A stretch of DNA of 64,000 nucleotides from Biomphalaria glabrata. Its lineage: Eukaryota > Mollusca > Gastropoda > Planorbidae. A model generated the notes under the pieces. It was not told the DNA's origin, did no database searches, and saw only the letters and a list, made by a program, of their open reading frames with translations. Below, in pieces: positions 36,301-48,667 of the stretch (positions are counted from its first letter, which is position 1; each line of letters begins with the position of its first letter). Location: NCBI RefSeq assembly GCF_947242115.1, contig NC_074723.1, positions 31,628,043-31,692,042 on the forward strand, read 5' to 3'. Made by a program: the position numbers and the translations under genes.

Positions 36301-38127
36301 CCATAGCCGATGGCCACATCCTCCATTATATCACACTGGTGCAAAATATGTAGGCCAGTGTCAAGGAAGGAATCAATGACAACAAACAAAATCATAAGAT
36401 ATTTATGCTTAACCTTAATACATAATTAAATAAGAATAACATATTGCTTGAAGATGATATAAATTAACTTTATTGTAACAATATTCAATTTAATAATATG
36501 GAGAAGATGAGATGCACACAAAATTTTGTCACATCTGACCCAGGCAAAGCCACTGTCTGCCAGTGGGCATATTACACACTATTAGCTTAATGCAATTTAA
36601 AAGTATAAAAATGTAATTTACTAAACATAAAAGAAAAATATAACTCTATAAAAAAAGTCAAGCATAAAAATACTCTTATTTTATCATACAATCAAACATA
36701 AAAATACCCTTCTGATTCTGTCACACAAACAGCAAGAAATAAAAAAGGATATCTGCTCTGGTTGGTGGGATGGTCACTTCTACATTCTCTCCATCCTGAC
36801 AGACTTCACTCTGTAAACACATTTTGGTTAGCATCCTGGCCATATCTTTGGCATCGATCCTGCAAGAGTTTCAAAAGTGAAGATTGTATAGAAACTTTTA
36901 TATCTCAGACTGCAAGTCACCATCTCCAGTTGTCCAGCAGGGGGTTGGGGCTAGGATCATGTCATAATCTTCAAATCTTAAGGAGCATCTAAAGTATGTA
37001 AAACAAAACCCTGCATAACACCGATCAAAATCTGTCTAGGCGAGGGGAATCTATGGTAATAAGCTTCGGTAGTCTATAACATTCTCCTAAATATTGTTTG
37101 TTTAAAAAAAAAACTCAGAAAATCTAGCCTAGCTCATTGGTTTAATAGTGTGGATTACATATAAACCTGGTAAAACTGCTTCTACCGAATAAATGATGCC
37201 TCTAAAACCAGGAGTTTTGTACATATGGTGCTCATCAAATTTAAGTAAGCGAAAGGTACTCAGATTTCTAATCTCTGTTGCCTTGTGGATATAGGGGCTT
37301 TAGAAGTTGACCACGAGGCAAAATCAGAAGTTTAACTCTTTAGATAATGGGATTAAACCCTTTAGGTAATGGGATTATGCACCATGGTATTCTCCTATAA
37401 CACAAGCAACAGAGTTGAAAACAAGTACTGCAAGGTTGTGAGAGGGACCATGCCATATGGCAATCCATGATCCATTGAAGGCCCAGAATCTGCTATTGCT
37501 CTTACAAGAAAATACTTATTCCAGTAATCATATTTCTTTTTAAACCTGCTGCTTGCTATCATAACTATTTCTTTTGTGCGCCTTTAGCTGCCCATGGAGT
37601 GCCACAAGGTTACTTTGCACAGTGTAATGCAGGTGTTTTATTATCAAGGTCAATTAGAAAATGATAAAAATCATTTTAACTATTTTGGCTCTGCCATGTG
37701 GGGTTATTCCAAATAACCCATTAAATGCCAATATTTTGGAAAAATAAAGTTTCTTTAACTTTGATTCTTTCTGGGTGATTTGATTGATTTCACTATATAA
37801 TAACTGTGTCATTTCAGTTATCTACTTTTTTGAACTAACGTCTTGTCATATATAATAAGTTGAAATACATAGCATAGCTAAAACTACTTGGGGCTAATTC
37901 ATAGATACTGGCATATACAATATTACCAAATAATCTTTTGTTTACACTACAGCAAAATTCCTTACTTTGCTCCAACTTGCCGACATATCAAATCAGAGTT
38001 GACAACCTCTTTCCTGTAAGGCAGATCCTAAATTAAAATTAATGTCAAAGAGTCAGATTTTGTTATTAATATGTGCAACTTAAATATATTGAAAACATCA
38101 TATAACATTAAACTATAACCTAAAAGT

Positions 38128-38207
<80 letters not shown>

Positions 38208-41200
38208 ATATATATTATTGATGTGACTTTATTATTGAAAACCAATTATTCATAAAATGTTTGAACTTTTCAAAACTAATCAAAAACTCTATAATCTTCA
38301 TTAATTTATTTTTATACTGCATTTTCATTCCATATTTCAATCCCCAATTAATGTAACGCCAACAAATTATAGTACTTTAAGACATCAAATGTACTTACAA
38401 TCAAAAATTGGTGTATTATTATTTTTTCTCATATATATATTTTAGTTTGCATTGTACTAGAATTCATTGAAGAATTTCATGTGGCAGAACTATATATGGA
38501 AGTCCAAGGTGCAAATAACATTCAGCTTATCCATTTTGGTGGTAAATGATTTATAGAGGGTGAGGTTCTATCTGGTACATCAACCAACTCAATTCTCCAA
38601 AAGAGCTACCTATGAGAGTTGGGTGGGCTCAGAGATGCCTTATTTGTTTCCAAATAAAAATATCAGCCTCCACCTACAAATATTTAGTTAAGAGGTCAAA
38701 ACATACTAGGACGATCCGCAGGCATCCAGTAATTTTAAGAAGAAGGTTGCTTGTTGTAGATAATACTGATCACAAAAGTTTCTTTTTAAAGAAATGTAAG
38801 AGGACTGGATAAAGGCAGAGACAGAGATCAAGATTTGCTTACAGGATAAACTTTAACTGTACCATCTGGTTGGACAACCTCGGCAGCCTCAACTCTGGAG
38901 GAAAAAAATTAAGTTTAGATGATTCTTAGCTCTTAGCAGTAATAAGCATTCTTTAAAACAAATATTCTAAGCAAAGAAGATGTTTGGCTATTTTCTACAA
39001 TGCATAAACATTTTTTTGTTTACAAGCTGGTAGGAGTTTTTACATTTGTTTTTACCCAGGGTTTTAAACATTTGTAAAGTGAACCAGCACTGCTTCTGAG
39101 TCATTGTTGCCACTGTATATAAAAATAAAATCCTATCACAAAGAAAGGGTCATCCAAAGAAATGCTGTCTGGATAACCTAAACGAATAGACAGACCTCTA
39201 AGCTAAGAACAGCTGCTGACTGGGAAAAGTGGAGGGAATCCGATTAAATGAGCTGTCACAGCAATCCTATGACAAAAGTCAAGGGACAGAAAATGATGAT
39301 GAATCACCCGATAGCACAGAATTCTCTTCTCTTAGCGACATGAAGCAATAAAAAGGTCAATGGAGGAGGGGGTGCTCAATCTGGTTTGAAAACAAGGATT
39401 TCACCATATCAAGGCAAAGGAACAAAATGTATTTAATTGAACACAATAAGTAAAAAGAGCATACTTAAAAACAGCAAATCAAAACATGAAATGAAGAAAA
39501 CAAAAAATTCTATCAGGTTAATGTAATACTTCACATGAGATATTCCAGTCTTTAACTAAATTGTATAGCAGTAACAAAAACAGTGACTCACGTAAATGGC
39601 TGCTCACAATAAGAAGAGAACATGGTAACCATCATGTCCAGAACAAGTGAAGCTTTAGCCTGGTCGGTAGCTGTACATTCGATGAAAATGTTTCGAGTCT
39701 GTAGAGTTATTTTAGAATGTTCCCCTGTTGCAAAAAAAAATATTTAAAAAATGAAATAGTAAACATCTGTCTGTTTCCACAATGAGACTACCATAAAAAC
39801 ATCCTTTAACTTTAGAGTCTCTGTTACATCTCACTTCAATACATTAATAAGTAAACTGCAAGTATTTCCACCAGGAAAATAGAAAAGTGGTCATGTAGGG
39901 GTTTTTTTTTATAGGAGGAGCAGGCATGGTCAATCTTTCTCTTTTGAAGAGTTAGCTACAAACACACCCTTCACTTTCTTTGATGTTTTAAAATAAACTG
40001 GGACATGCTTTGAAGAAATAAAGAAAAAAAAAAAAGAAAAACAAATGTAATAAAATTTTATCTCTAGATTACATAAACAATACTACACACAATACAAATT
40101 ATAGTTCTATAATAATATAATTTCTTAAAATTTTATTTCAAGTTAAAGGTTCAATACATGTAGTATTATACAAATCTTGAAGTACTTATAAATTATTTAT
40201 ATTTATTTAACCCTTTCAATTTGCAATAATCCTTTACTTAATAGCACAAAAGAGGTTTGCTCTTTGAAAGGTCTTGTTATGTCAAGAAAAGTGCATTACA
40301 TTAACAGAATAATAACAAATAAAAAGATTGTCCTATCCAAAGCAAAGCCTGGACCAAATTTTATACATGAAACACTAGTTCTGAATCTGACTTGCAAGGA
40401 ATATGTCTCCACTTTGCAAGGAATATGTCTTCACTGATTAAGGTAAGAGGCAACAGCTAAAGCCAGAGTAAATATGTGTGGTATCCTTGTTGAGTAACAT
40501 TGCCAATGTATTGAATAACAATGACTTACCATTGATGATTGGAGGCATAGATAGAACCACTCTATTCTTATCATAGATCACAGGGTAGACTGGCTTATCT
40601 CTGATGATGTGGAGATATGGTTTCAGGTGGCTTTCACCCTGTAATGTTTGGAGTCATAGAGAAAAAAAGAAAGACAATTAATTACAAGAACATAATACAT
40701 GTTTTGGTATAAATAAAACATCGAGATCAAATTTAAACTTTAACTTTTTAAGTGCAAATTTTTTTGTTGACAAAAATGGATATTTCGGGGAAAAAAAATA
40801 TACAAGGGGGGTATTGTTACTAAAACTAACGTAACTTTTTTATTTTATTTTATAATCTAACATATTTTATTTCATTTTTAAGGAAAATGAATTCTCAGCC
40901 AAAATGTAATAAATAAAATAAATTATTCAAGAAAATGTTTTTTCATTAAGTTTGAGCCAAGCATTGAAAAAAGAAATATATAAAAATAATTCATAAAAAA
41001 TTAATATACAATTATACATTTAATCCATAAATATGGAAAAATAACAAAACTAATCACATTTTATCAACTTAAATTTGATAAAAGATGAGCAAATGCACTT
41101 ATCTAAGATAAGATAAAAAGATAGAAATTTTATTATTTCATTTTTTTTTTTGAGTCCCGCCAAATAAACAAAAAAAGAGTAACCACTAACACAATATTGT

Positions 41201-44200
41201 CTTTTTTTTTTTTTTTTGTTAAACGTATTGTTCCTGCATCCAATTTACAACAAAATTACAATCACTTTCACATCCAGAAAATAATAAAAAAGAGAGACGC
41301 AGAAAGTTTAACATTAAAAAGATAGTGAAATGAATATTATATACCAAGTTACTCACAAAGAGTAACACAGCACTCAAGTTGATAAAATATGATTAGTTTT
41401 GTTATTTTTCCATATTTATGGATTAAAGTTTAACATTAAAAAGATAGTGAAATGAATATTATATACCAAGTTACTCACAAAGAGTTACACAGCACTCACC
41501 AGCGCTAGCGAAGTAATTCCTCGAAAGTAACACTGCACCAAAAGAGTGCATTAAATAGACACAAACAGAGAACTGCATTTCAAAATGTGAACAGCTTTTA
41601 AACTCTAGGAGTATTCCTTGGTGAAACGAAGAGAACTTAAAGAGTGACCTTGTGTTGTAAATGCACCTTTTCTTTGTTTAGATACAATTCTATTAATGTT
41701 TATCAACAAGAAATATAAGTAAAGAGTTACTGACTGAATATAGCTCCATTAGTTCTACGGCAGTGAACTCCTTGGTTTGACCTAAGGGTTTGAACTTAAT
41801 GTCTGACGGAGGCAAAGCCTCGTAACTGAAAGGTCCTTCTAGTGTATCCAAGTCATGAGTTCCTATAGCAACCAGAGTTCTGCGCCTGAAATCAACCAAG
41901 CCAATAACAGATCAGGATAAACTTTGTAAATGTAATTATGTCTATTGCAACATCTAAAATAGTCGACTAAGATAAATATGCAAGGTAGCATATGGCACAC
42001 TTTCATTTTTTCTTAATTTGAATCATTCTGTGAAAATTGGTAATCTATACACTTCATTGGCATCAGAGATTGAATTTTTTTAAAGCACTGCTTATAACCC
42101 TAAGACTGTTTTGTATGTTAAACAGAAGGGAGTTGCTATTAACTCACCTGCATACGTTCTGGTGAAGTTTGTCTTGCAAATCAATGAAACTGTCGTATCT
42201 AGCCTGGAGATAAATCAAAGGGTGTTAATGTGAGTACCCTTAAGTTAAAGACTTGGCATCAAGCTAATTGATACATACAAACAAATCACTTGTCTATCTC
42301 TTTGTGGGATCTGATGAGTTGAAGTTTTATTTTAGTAAAAATTCAGCTTCACTCTTGACTTTTTTAATGGCTGACTCTGGGTAAGTAAATATTGATTGCA
42401 GATGGCATAGAGTTCAAATGTCATGTATTATGGTTTTGTAAGCACATTTGCTAACACTATCCTTCATCAATGTATACTTACTAACTAGCAACAATTCCTT
42501 TGGGTTTTTTTTAGAAAGGTGTGGACTATTTTATAAAACAGGGTAACAAGAATAAATTTCATATCTTTAGTATAAAGTTCCCCTTTCAGACAATGTGGTC
42601 TATAGGGCAGATGATGAAAAGGTCATCTGGTTCTGAGGCATATGGTTAACAAGGGTGTCATGTGGCCAGCACAACGACCAACCAACCTTTACTTTTCCCA
42701 AACTAATGTCAGGTACCCATTTGAGCTGGGTGGACTCAAAGGCGCCCAAAGATCATGAAATTAAAAATCCCAGTCTCCATCAGGATTCGAACCTCGGACC
42801 TCCGGTTCAGAAGCCAAGCGCTTCACAGCTCAGCCACTGCAACTCAATACATAGCTGTTTTTAAGTATTAGAAAAAATTAGAATATTTTATTTCAATAAT
42901 TATTATTAAATAATTGACTCTTAATTGGATTACTTTTACTTTGCTATTCTAATTTGGTCATTTATCACTTTTTTTGGACCTACAAAACACATAATACAAA
43001 GGCTTTTTTGTCTGGATCTACTCTATGACTACCAGCGCAGAGCATAATTGACAAACTTGAATGTTATCCATCTTTCTACTAAGTTTAATACTGTGTGCTT
43101 ACACAAAAAAACTAGTCTAAGATTACCAGAAAAAAAAAATAATAAAAAAAAAAAAAAAAAAAGGAAAAAAATTAAACCTATTATTCTGAAATTATTTAAA
43201 ATTGAAACAGAATTTTGAAGCTTAAAACTGGTCTTAATACAAAGTGAAAAGAATCTGTCTGTTATTGTTATTGATAAATTCAATGAACCAAAAGGATCCA
43301 CACTAATTACCAATAAAGCAGAGTTTGTCTACTAGTACAACTGTAACTTGTACATGATCGGTCTAATAGTATAACTAGAACTTGTATGTGACAGGTCTCC
43401 TAGTACAAGAATAACATAAAGTTCCCACCTGATCAAACTTTATATTCCTGAGTACTGCAGCCACACAGTATGGACGAACCTGGGCTGTCTGTGGAGACAA
43501 ATTAATGCAATCTTATAAAGTATATCCTGAGAGGTTTTTAAGAAACACATTATTTAAATGAATACTGGCTACTTGTTAAAGGCCATAATGCATGAGAAGG
43601 TTTTGGTAAGTGCTAAAGTAAAGTTCCCCTTTCAGATCATGCCATCTATAGGGAAGATGGTATTAAGGTCACCAACTATAACTTAAGATTGGATGAACTC
43701 AGGGGCACACCAAAAATCCAGAAATTCAAAATCCCATACTTCAGTGAGATTCGAACCCAGCAACCCAGGTTGGGAAGCCAAGCACTTAAAGACTCAACCA
43801 CAGTGGCCCTGCTTAAAGTAAATAAAGTAAAATAATTGGCCATGGTGGCATCAAAGGAGTCACTGTGAAGAATGTATTTTTAAACGTTTGAGATATATAG
43901 GATGCCCCTGAGTACACCCAATTCAAATGGGTACCTGACACATGTGGAAGATTTGGTTGGTTGTTTTGATGGTCACATGACACCATCATTAACAGTGAGG
44001 TTTCAATCATCTGCCTCCATAGATTGCAAGGTCTGAAAGGGAAACCTACAGGGAACTTGCTTTAAAAACAACACAAAAAAAGTTATAAAAAAGAAAAAAC
44101 TTAATCAAAATTAAATCATACATTATTAAAATAAAAAAAAATATACAAACATACAGAATTTTGTATAACCAATCTTTGAACCTTGCCATTAACAGGCTGC

Positions 44201-45737
44201 ACAGTTTTATAAAATGGAGCCTTCTCCCTGAAACATAAAACAAAAATTGTAAATACTGAATGGTATTTAAAAAAAAGGAGTATGTAATCTTATTAATGCC
44301 AGAAGAGTATAAATCCTAGTGGAAGCAATTAAAGCCTCTGCCCCACAGGATGGAACATACAAAAAGGTAAGAAAACAATGGACAGATACAAAGATATGGA
44401 TTGGTGATGAAACAAATCAGCAGGATAGTGCTGAACACACTAGATTGAATGGGATACAGAAAAACACAAGCAAAATGAACAAAAAAATACTTGAAAAAAA
44501 CAAAGTTTATATAATGGAAAGAGCCACACAATTATTGCCACATATATATATATGGATACTGCAATATTTATCTCCTGTCTTCAATATAAAACACATATTT
44601 GGAGAGAGGCCGAAAAATAAAGAAATAACAAGGTTATAAAGACAGTTGGTGTGGAAACACAAACTGAAAATCGGCCCCCGAAGTGGTCTACCTAGAGTCT
44701 TTACCAGAATTCGAACACGGGACTTCTGCTTCCAAGTGCTTTACCACTCAGCCACAGCATCTCCATATTTAGTATACACTTATATTTTTTAAACCTTATC
44801 CATACATTCAAAATTAATTATATGTTACATGTAATAAAGAAAAACTAAAAAAGATTTATTCTTCTTACAAAATTAGATAAACTGGCAACACGAAAAAAAA
44901 AAAAAAATTCTTGACCTATTTTAGTTAGGTAGTGAGCTAGCTAGAAATGACTTGAAATACTTGGAGTAGGTCTACTTGGACCAGACATTCCCCTTGCAAA
45001 ATAAAAATTAATATCTCCATTGTCATTTGTCATACAAACTAGACATAGATCTAGCTAGATCTAGACCTAGTTTTAGATCAAAATCTAGATTCAAGATCTA
45101 AGTCTAGGTCTAGAACTAGATCTAAGTCTAGATGTAGAAATAGATCCAAGTCTAGTCTAGTCTCTTGATATAGAATCTAGTATATCTAGACTAGAACTCA
45201 ATGAATTTACATGTTTAATCTTAAAATTACTAGACCTAGGCCAATGTTATGATCATGAATAGTAGGCCTTTAGTTACCAGGTAATGCCATTACTAATGGT
45301 GTAGGCCTACGTATGCTGTTCATTTCCGATTCATTTCTCAATGTGATACTATTGTTTACATAATAAATAAATCGGCACCCCTAAGCTGTCAGAAGAAAAG
45401 TTATTGCCTTAATAATTAAAATTTTGTTCAAATTAATTAATTTATACATTTATTATAAATATATATAGATCTGAGTTCTATTTAGTCTTATTTAGTCAAC
45501 TATAATGGGGATATGTCAAAACTGGTCGCTATAAAAGTAGTTAGTTATTTTTTAAACTTGTAACTAAAACGAAGTTCGTATCAAAATTCTTTTTTAAAAC
45601 AGCATTTGAATCAGTAATCCATTCAATGAGTTAGTTAATAAATGGAAAATATATTTTATAATGAACCATTGACACTTTACCATTGTGAACTTAGATGCAA
45701 ATTTTTTGCTTGAGTTATTAATGAAGAAGTCCATGAG

Positions 45738-45768
<31 letters not shown>

Positions 45769-48667
45769 TTACCTCCCCTGAAGTTTTTCATTGAAAAGTG
45801 GTGTAATTTTTTTAAAAACCTGCTTGCATATATAATTTTAAAAATTAGATGGTTCACTTTTGGAAAAGAAAAAAGTAGCAGTTGCATCAGAACTTTGAAT
45901 GATCTAAAATATCATGATGTCCTATTTTCATTTTCTCTTCTAGTTTCTGAGATATAAAAAGGATGGATGGATAGACGGACAGACAGTCAACACAAAACTT
46001 TTCCCCCTTCGGGCCAGCTAAAAATGAACTTTAATGCTTATTTATAAGATTGTAAAGAAAAGAATTAAAAGTGTGCTCATGAAATTTATGGCTTATCAAA
46101 ACATGAAAAAATGACAACATAAAAAAAAAAAAAAGGACGCCACAAGAAGAAAATATTTTTAAACATATTGTTAAAGAAAATCAAAGCTTATATAAGGGAA
46201 AGAACGGCAAATATACAATCATATCTCTCAACAATCTAAGATTTATTTTTCTATATCAAACTAAATAAGTTAATTACCACTAATTAATTAACTGGCTAGT
46301 TTTTTTAATTGATTCATGTGTTAAGTTGATCCGAGAATGGGAAATGGGAGAAATGATGTGTACAAATTTCTTACCAGACAGATGGAGAGTGCTGACAGAA
46401 TCTTTGTAAAAAAAAAATTAATAACTTTTCAAGTTGATCTGAGAATGGGAAATGGGAGAAATGATGTGTACAAATTTCTAACCAGACAGATGGAGAGTGC
46501 TGACAGAATCTTTGTAAAAAAAAATGCATTGAACAGTGCTCCCCCTTTAGTTAATATAAGCTTTGTTTTAAAGAAAATTAAGTATTTTTATACATTGTTT
46601 AAATATTGGATTCATAGGCACATATGCATATAGCTAAAACATATATTAAGTAAAGAACAGATATGGTCAAATAGCGAGATACCTAGTATAATTGTAAAAT
46701 TCCTTTTAAACTTACTTTTCTAAGAATACAAGAAGACCTCTGACCAAACCTTCTAGGCACAACAGATCATACCTGATGATTTAAGATCAGCATTATTGTT
46801 ATTTTTGAACAATAAATAATGTTTAATTACATTACAATCTAGGAAAAACTAATGCTTAGACTGGAAAAATCTGACCTGTTGGCTGGTATTTCTATCTTGT
46901 ATTCAACTACTTCAGAGGCACCGACAGCTTTGCCAACTCCCTTTTCTCTCTCAATCTGTTCCTTTTCTGATGTCTAGGAATACATAATAGTAGAGAATTA
47001 CCACAATATAAGTTTAAATAATTATGATACTTCAGTACTATTATAAATGAACTATTGACAAACAATTGGTAGCATGTGTTGGCTCCATAAAAAGATGTTC
47101 GAACCTAGAACCATTGTGCTGACAAGTTCAGAGCGCAAACGATACAACAAGGTAGCCTTCATGAATAGCCCTTTAGAGTTATCATTTAACGATAGAGTTA
47201 TCATTTAACGATTTTTTGCTTCCATAGGAAGGCAACCAGAACTTCCAGATGCCAACTTTGTTACTTTGAAGACTTTTTCATAAAAACTTTATAAAGACTG
47301 ATATCTATAATAATTAGAATATTTATTACACCATGTTTTAGTAATGTTCTGCTTACATTGTAGAGATATGTAAAAGGTACAAGGTATCCATATGTTTTTA
47401 ATTTAATATATTTAAATTTGTGTTATACATACCACTTCATCAAGCTCAAGACCATACTGAAAGCACAGTTCATCAAACTCTTCATCAGCTGGGAATAGAT
47501 TTAAAACATATACAACTTTATAACAATAGCTAGATTTTTTGTTTCAGATTGTAAATTATAGGCTTAAATAAATCCTGGAAGCATTCTGAGTGTTAAAACT
47601 TCCAACTTCCTAAAGTGAGGTAATTGGAAAAGTATTTTTTAAATTAACTGTAAAATGCTAACTGTAGTATTTTTGTATTATGTACAGACTTTAATTTAGA
47701 GAAACGTTTAAATATTTAGGAAAATACATTCAAAAAATGACCTAATTTAATGTCAGAAGTAAAGGAACTACTAGCGGCAGGCAACTTTCTATAACACACA
47801 ATACATACTTAAATGCAAACTTGTAGAAGAAAACCTGGACGCTGATAAAAACAACAGAAAATCTGCAAAATACTCAGGAAAGGAAATCCTCAGAAAATGT
47901 AAGAGGAAACCAGATGGAGGACTTGCACCAACCAAGAAATATACCAGCTTTATGAAGACCTCTCCATAGTATGGAATCAAAATACTTGGCTTATGATTAT
48001 GAATCAAATAAATCACCTCCAAAAACAGAATTTATAATTTATATTGCTGGGCTCATTAGCATAGACCTAGCCAATCAAAAAATATAGTCCTAACCCTAGG
48101 AAGAGGTAAAGTCATCCGGGTGACATAGGAAAAAAACAACAACCTGACTTACACATTTGAAATTCGTTTTTCTTACATAATAAAAAGACAGCTAACCTAA
48201 ATTGTCCTAAATTGCCTAAATGGAAGGAAATTGGGTCAGAATCATTTGAAAATGGACTGTAATTAGAGTAAGTGTAGATCTAAGACTGTAAGCACATTAT
48301 AATCATTATTAATTATTATAAATATAAATACAGCGTGCTAGTTTCATATTAAATATAAAATAAAAATAAAGATTTAATGACCACAAAAGCAGCAAGTGTC
48401 TGAATTCATGTAATGTCTGGAATAAATAAACTACTCCAGTAAGTTAGTTTTAATTTGAAGTTTACCGTTGTCGGCGTTGTGACAGGTCACACTCAAGTCA
48501 AGTCCAAGTCATCACAGTGGCACTGGCTGACTGACAGTGACTTGAGTGACAGTGAGTCGTGAGTGAGTAGTGACTTAACTTCTTAAGTGACCAGTGTACA
48601 GGTACTTACTGTATGTTTTTCCTAATGCATGAAATAATTCATCTCTCTTTAACGAAATAGTGGGCAT
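33376..48667 (-). CDS. FARSB: Phenylalanyl-tRNA synthetase beta subunit
   Basis: With the alpha subunit FARSA it forms the cytosolic heterotetramer that charges tRNA-Phe. The beta chain carries the B3/B4 editing domain and tRNA contacts. Nineteen coding exons, in gene order: 48667-48610, 47488-47433, 46973-46876, 46772-46716, 44227-44155, 43488-43429, 42203-42148, 41885-41735, 40638-40530, 39724-39592, 38894-38843, 38027-37966, 36859-36753, 36349-36249, 35557-35477, 35350-35258, 34587-34470, 34159-34007, 33527-33376. All junctions keep phase and total 589 codons plus TAG, the human length. It aligns from [19 protein letters not shown] to [19 protein letters not shown]. Landmarks are [17 protein letters not shown] (about 156-172), PSDIKFKPL, the B5-region [20 protein letters not shown] (about 349-368), and [20 protein letters not shown] in the catalytic-like fold. 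All introns read GT-AG except the one at 36350-36752, which is AT-AC. Introns hold many SINEs. Confidence 0.97.
34235..34440 (+). repeat. SINE-like repeat, family 3
   Basis: A GGGTGACTCAGTACATAAAC head and a GCACAGCGACCTTCACCAGA body end with TGTGCATAAGAAATATACTA, a pattern of short tRNA-derived SINEs. Single copy here, in a FARSB intron. The family is inferred from structure. Confidence 0.5.
34851..35025 (+). mobile_element. MITE F copy 2
   Basis: About 175 bp with long inverted arms (TTACCAATCGTAAATAAACA on the left, its inverse on the right) and ACATTTAGCCACGT. It folds almost end to end. Lies in the FARSB intron between exons 16 and 17. Confidence 0.85.
35638..35905 (+). repeat. tRNA-derived SINE, family 1
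   Basis: Complete copy, antisense in the FARSB intron between exons 14 and 15. TGTGGCTGAGCAGTATAGTG head, GGTTGGTCGTTGCGCTGGCC and GGTCTGAAAGGGAAAC tail. Confidence 0.9.
36350..36752 (-). other. U12-type AT-AC intron of FARSB
   Basis: The donor reads G/ATATCCTTTT, the exact U12-type 5' splice site. The 3' end carries the exact branch-site consensus TTCCTTGAC (branch A at 36361), and the intron ends in AC eleven bases later. Joining the exons here gives Arg-Ala-Asp-Ile-Leu-His, matching the human Arg-Ala-Asp-Ile-Ile-His. No in-phase GT donor exists nearby. Length 403 bp. Confidence 0.93.
37030..37960. other. FARSB intron 12, mostly unassigned
   Basis: The intron spans 36860-37965. A short stretch at 37827-37866 resembles the LINE family B 3' tail (GAACTAACGTCTTGTC). 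Nothing else recognised. Confidence 0.4.
38131..38206. repeat. (AT)n microsatellite
   Basis: About 75 bp of pure AT dinucleotide in FARSB intron 11. Confidence 0.97.
39140..39300 (+). mobile_element. RTE-like LINE, C-terminal fragment
   Basis: The plus strand carries pieces such as GHPKKC, LDNLNE and DWEKWRE in shifting frames, resembling the fragment at 10725-11001. Lies in the FARSB intron between exons 10 and 11. Confidence 0.55.
41020..41498. repeat. Fold-back with overlapping 74-bp direct repeat
   Basis: Arms at 41020-41070 and 41376-41426 are inverse copies over 51 bp with about one mismatch. A 74-bp direct repeat (41303-41376 and 41425-41498) abuts the right arm on both sides. It lies in the FARSB intron between exons 8 and 9. 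Type unknown. Confidence 0.85.
42574..42846 (-). repeat. tRNA-derived SINE, family 1
   Basis: Nearly complete, sense in a FARSB intron. The B box reads GGTTCGAACC region on minus, followed by the GTACCTGACATTAGTTTGGG variant and the AAAGGGGAACTTTAT tail. Confidence 0.9.
43618..43812 (-). repeat. tRNA-derived SINE, family 1, internally deleted
   Basis: Head and tail are present; the middle block around the GTACC word is missing. It faces the next copy at 43836-44046. Confidence 0.8.
43836..44046 (+). repeat. tRNA-derived SINE, family 1, truncated head
   Basis: Body and tail only, opposite in direction to the preceding copy. Both lie in FARSB intron 5. Confidence 0.75.
44319..44639 (+). other. 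106-codon open frame, function unknown
   Basis: Lies antisense in FARSB intron 4. It begins [20 protein letters not shown] and has no domain I recognise and no sign of splicing or conservation. It could be transposon remnant or chance. Confidence 0.2.
44668..44765 (-). repeat. tRNA-derived SINE, family 1, head fragment
   Basis: The minus strand gives GGCTGAGTGGTAAAGCAC and CCGTGTTCGAATTC, the A and B boxes, with the body missing. Confidence 0.75.
45030..45200. repeat. CTAGATC-rich low-complexity tract
   Basis: Shuffled TCTAGATC, AGATCTAG and GTCTAGG words with little other sequence. Similar tracts lie at 48680-49030 and 49680-49820. Confidence 0.8.
45201..46245. other. FARSB intron 4, unassigned
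   Basis: AT-rich intron with a pure T-run at about 45737-45764 and a GGAT/GACA short microsatellite near 45960-45990. Confidence 0.45.
46250..46545 (-). repeat. Dispersed repeat with ~107-bp tandem duplication
   Basis: The core word run AGTTGATCCGAGAATGGGAA occurs at about 46324 and, with a few changes, again near 46432. Each is followed by ATGTGTACAAATTTCT and ACCAGACAGATGG. The flank matches the inverse of 2400-2600. Lies in FARSB intron 4. Confidence 0.75.
47489..48609. other. FARSB intron 1
   Basis: Contains an unassigned section at 47790-48020 and a word-repetitive stretch at 48476-48600 built of GTGACT and AGTCA words. No exon recognised. Confidence 0.45.

Noticed and set aside
41731-41735. 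Alternative donor for FARSB exon 8, four bases further on
   Set aside because: It would break the phase with exon 9; the GTCAGT donor after 41735 keeps it.
44319-44639. A small intronic gene
   Set aside because: Kept only as a low-confidence open frame: no recognisable domain, start context or splice evidence.
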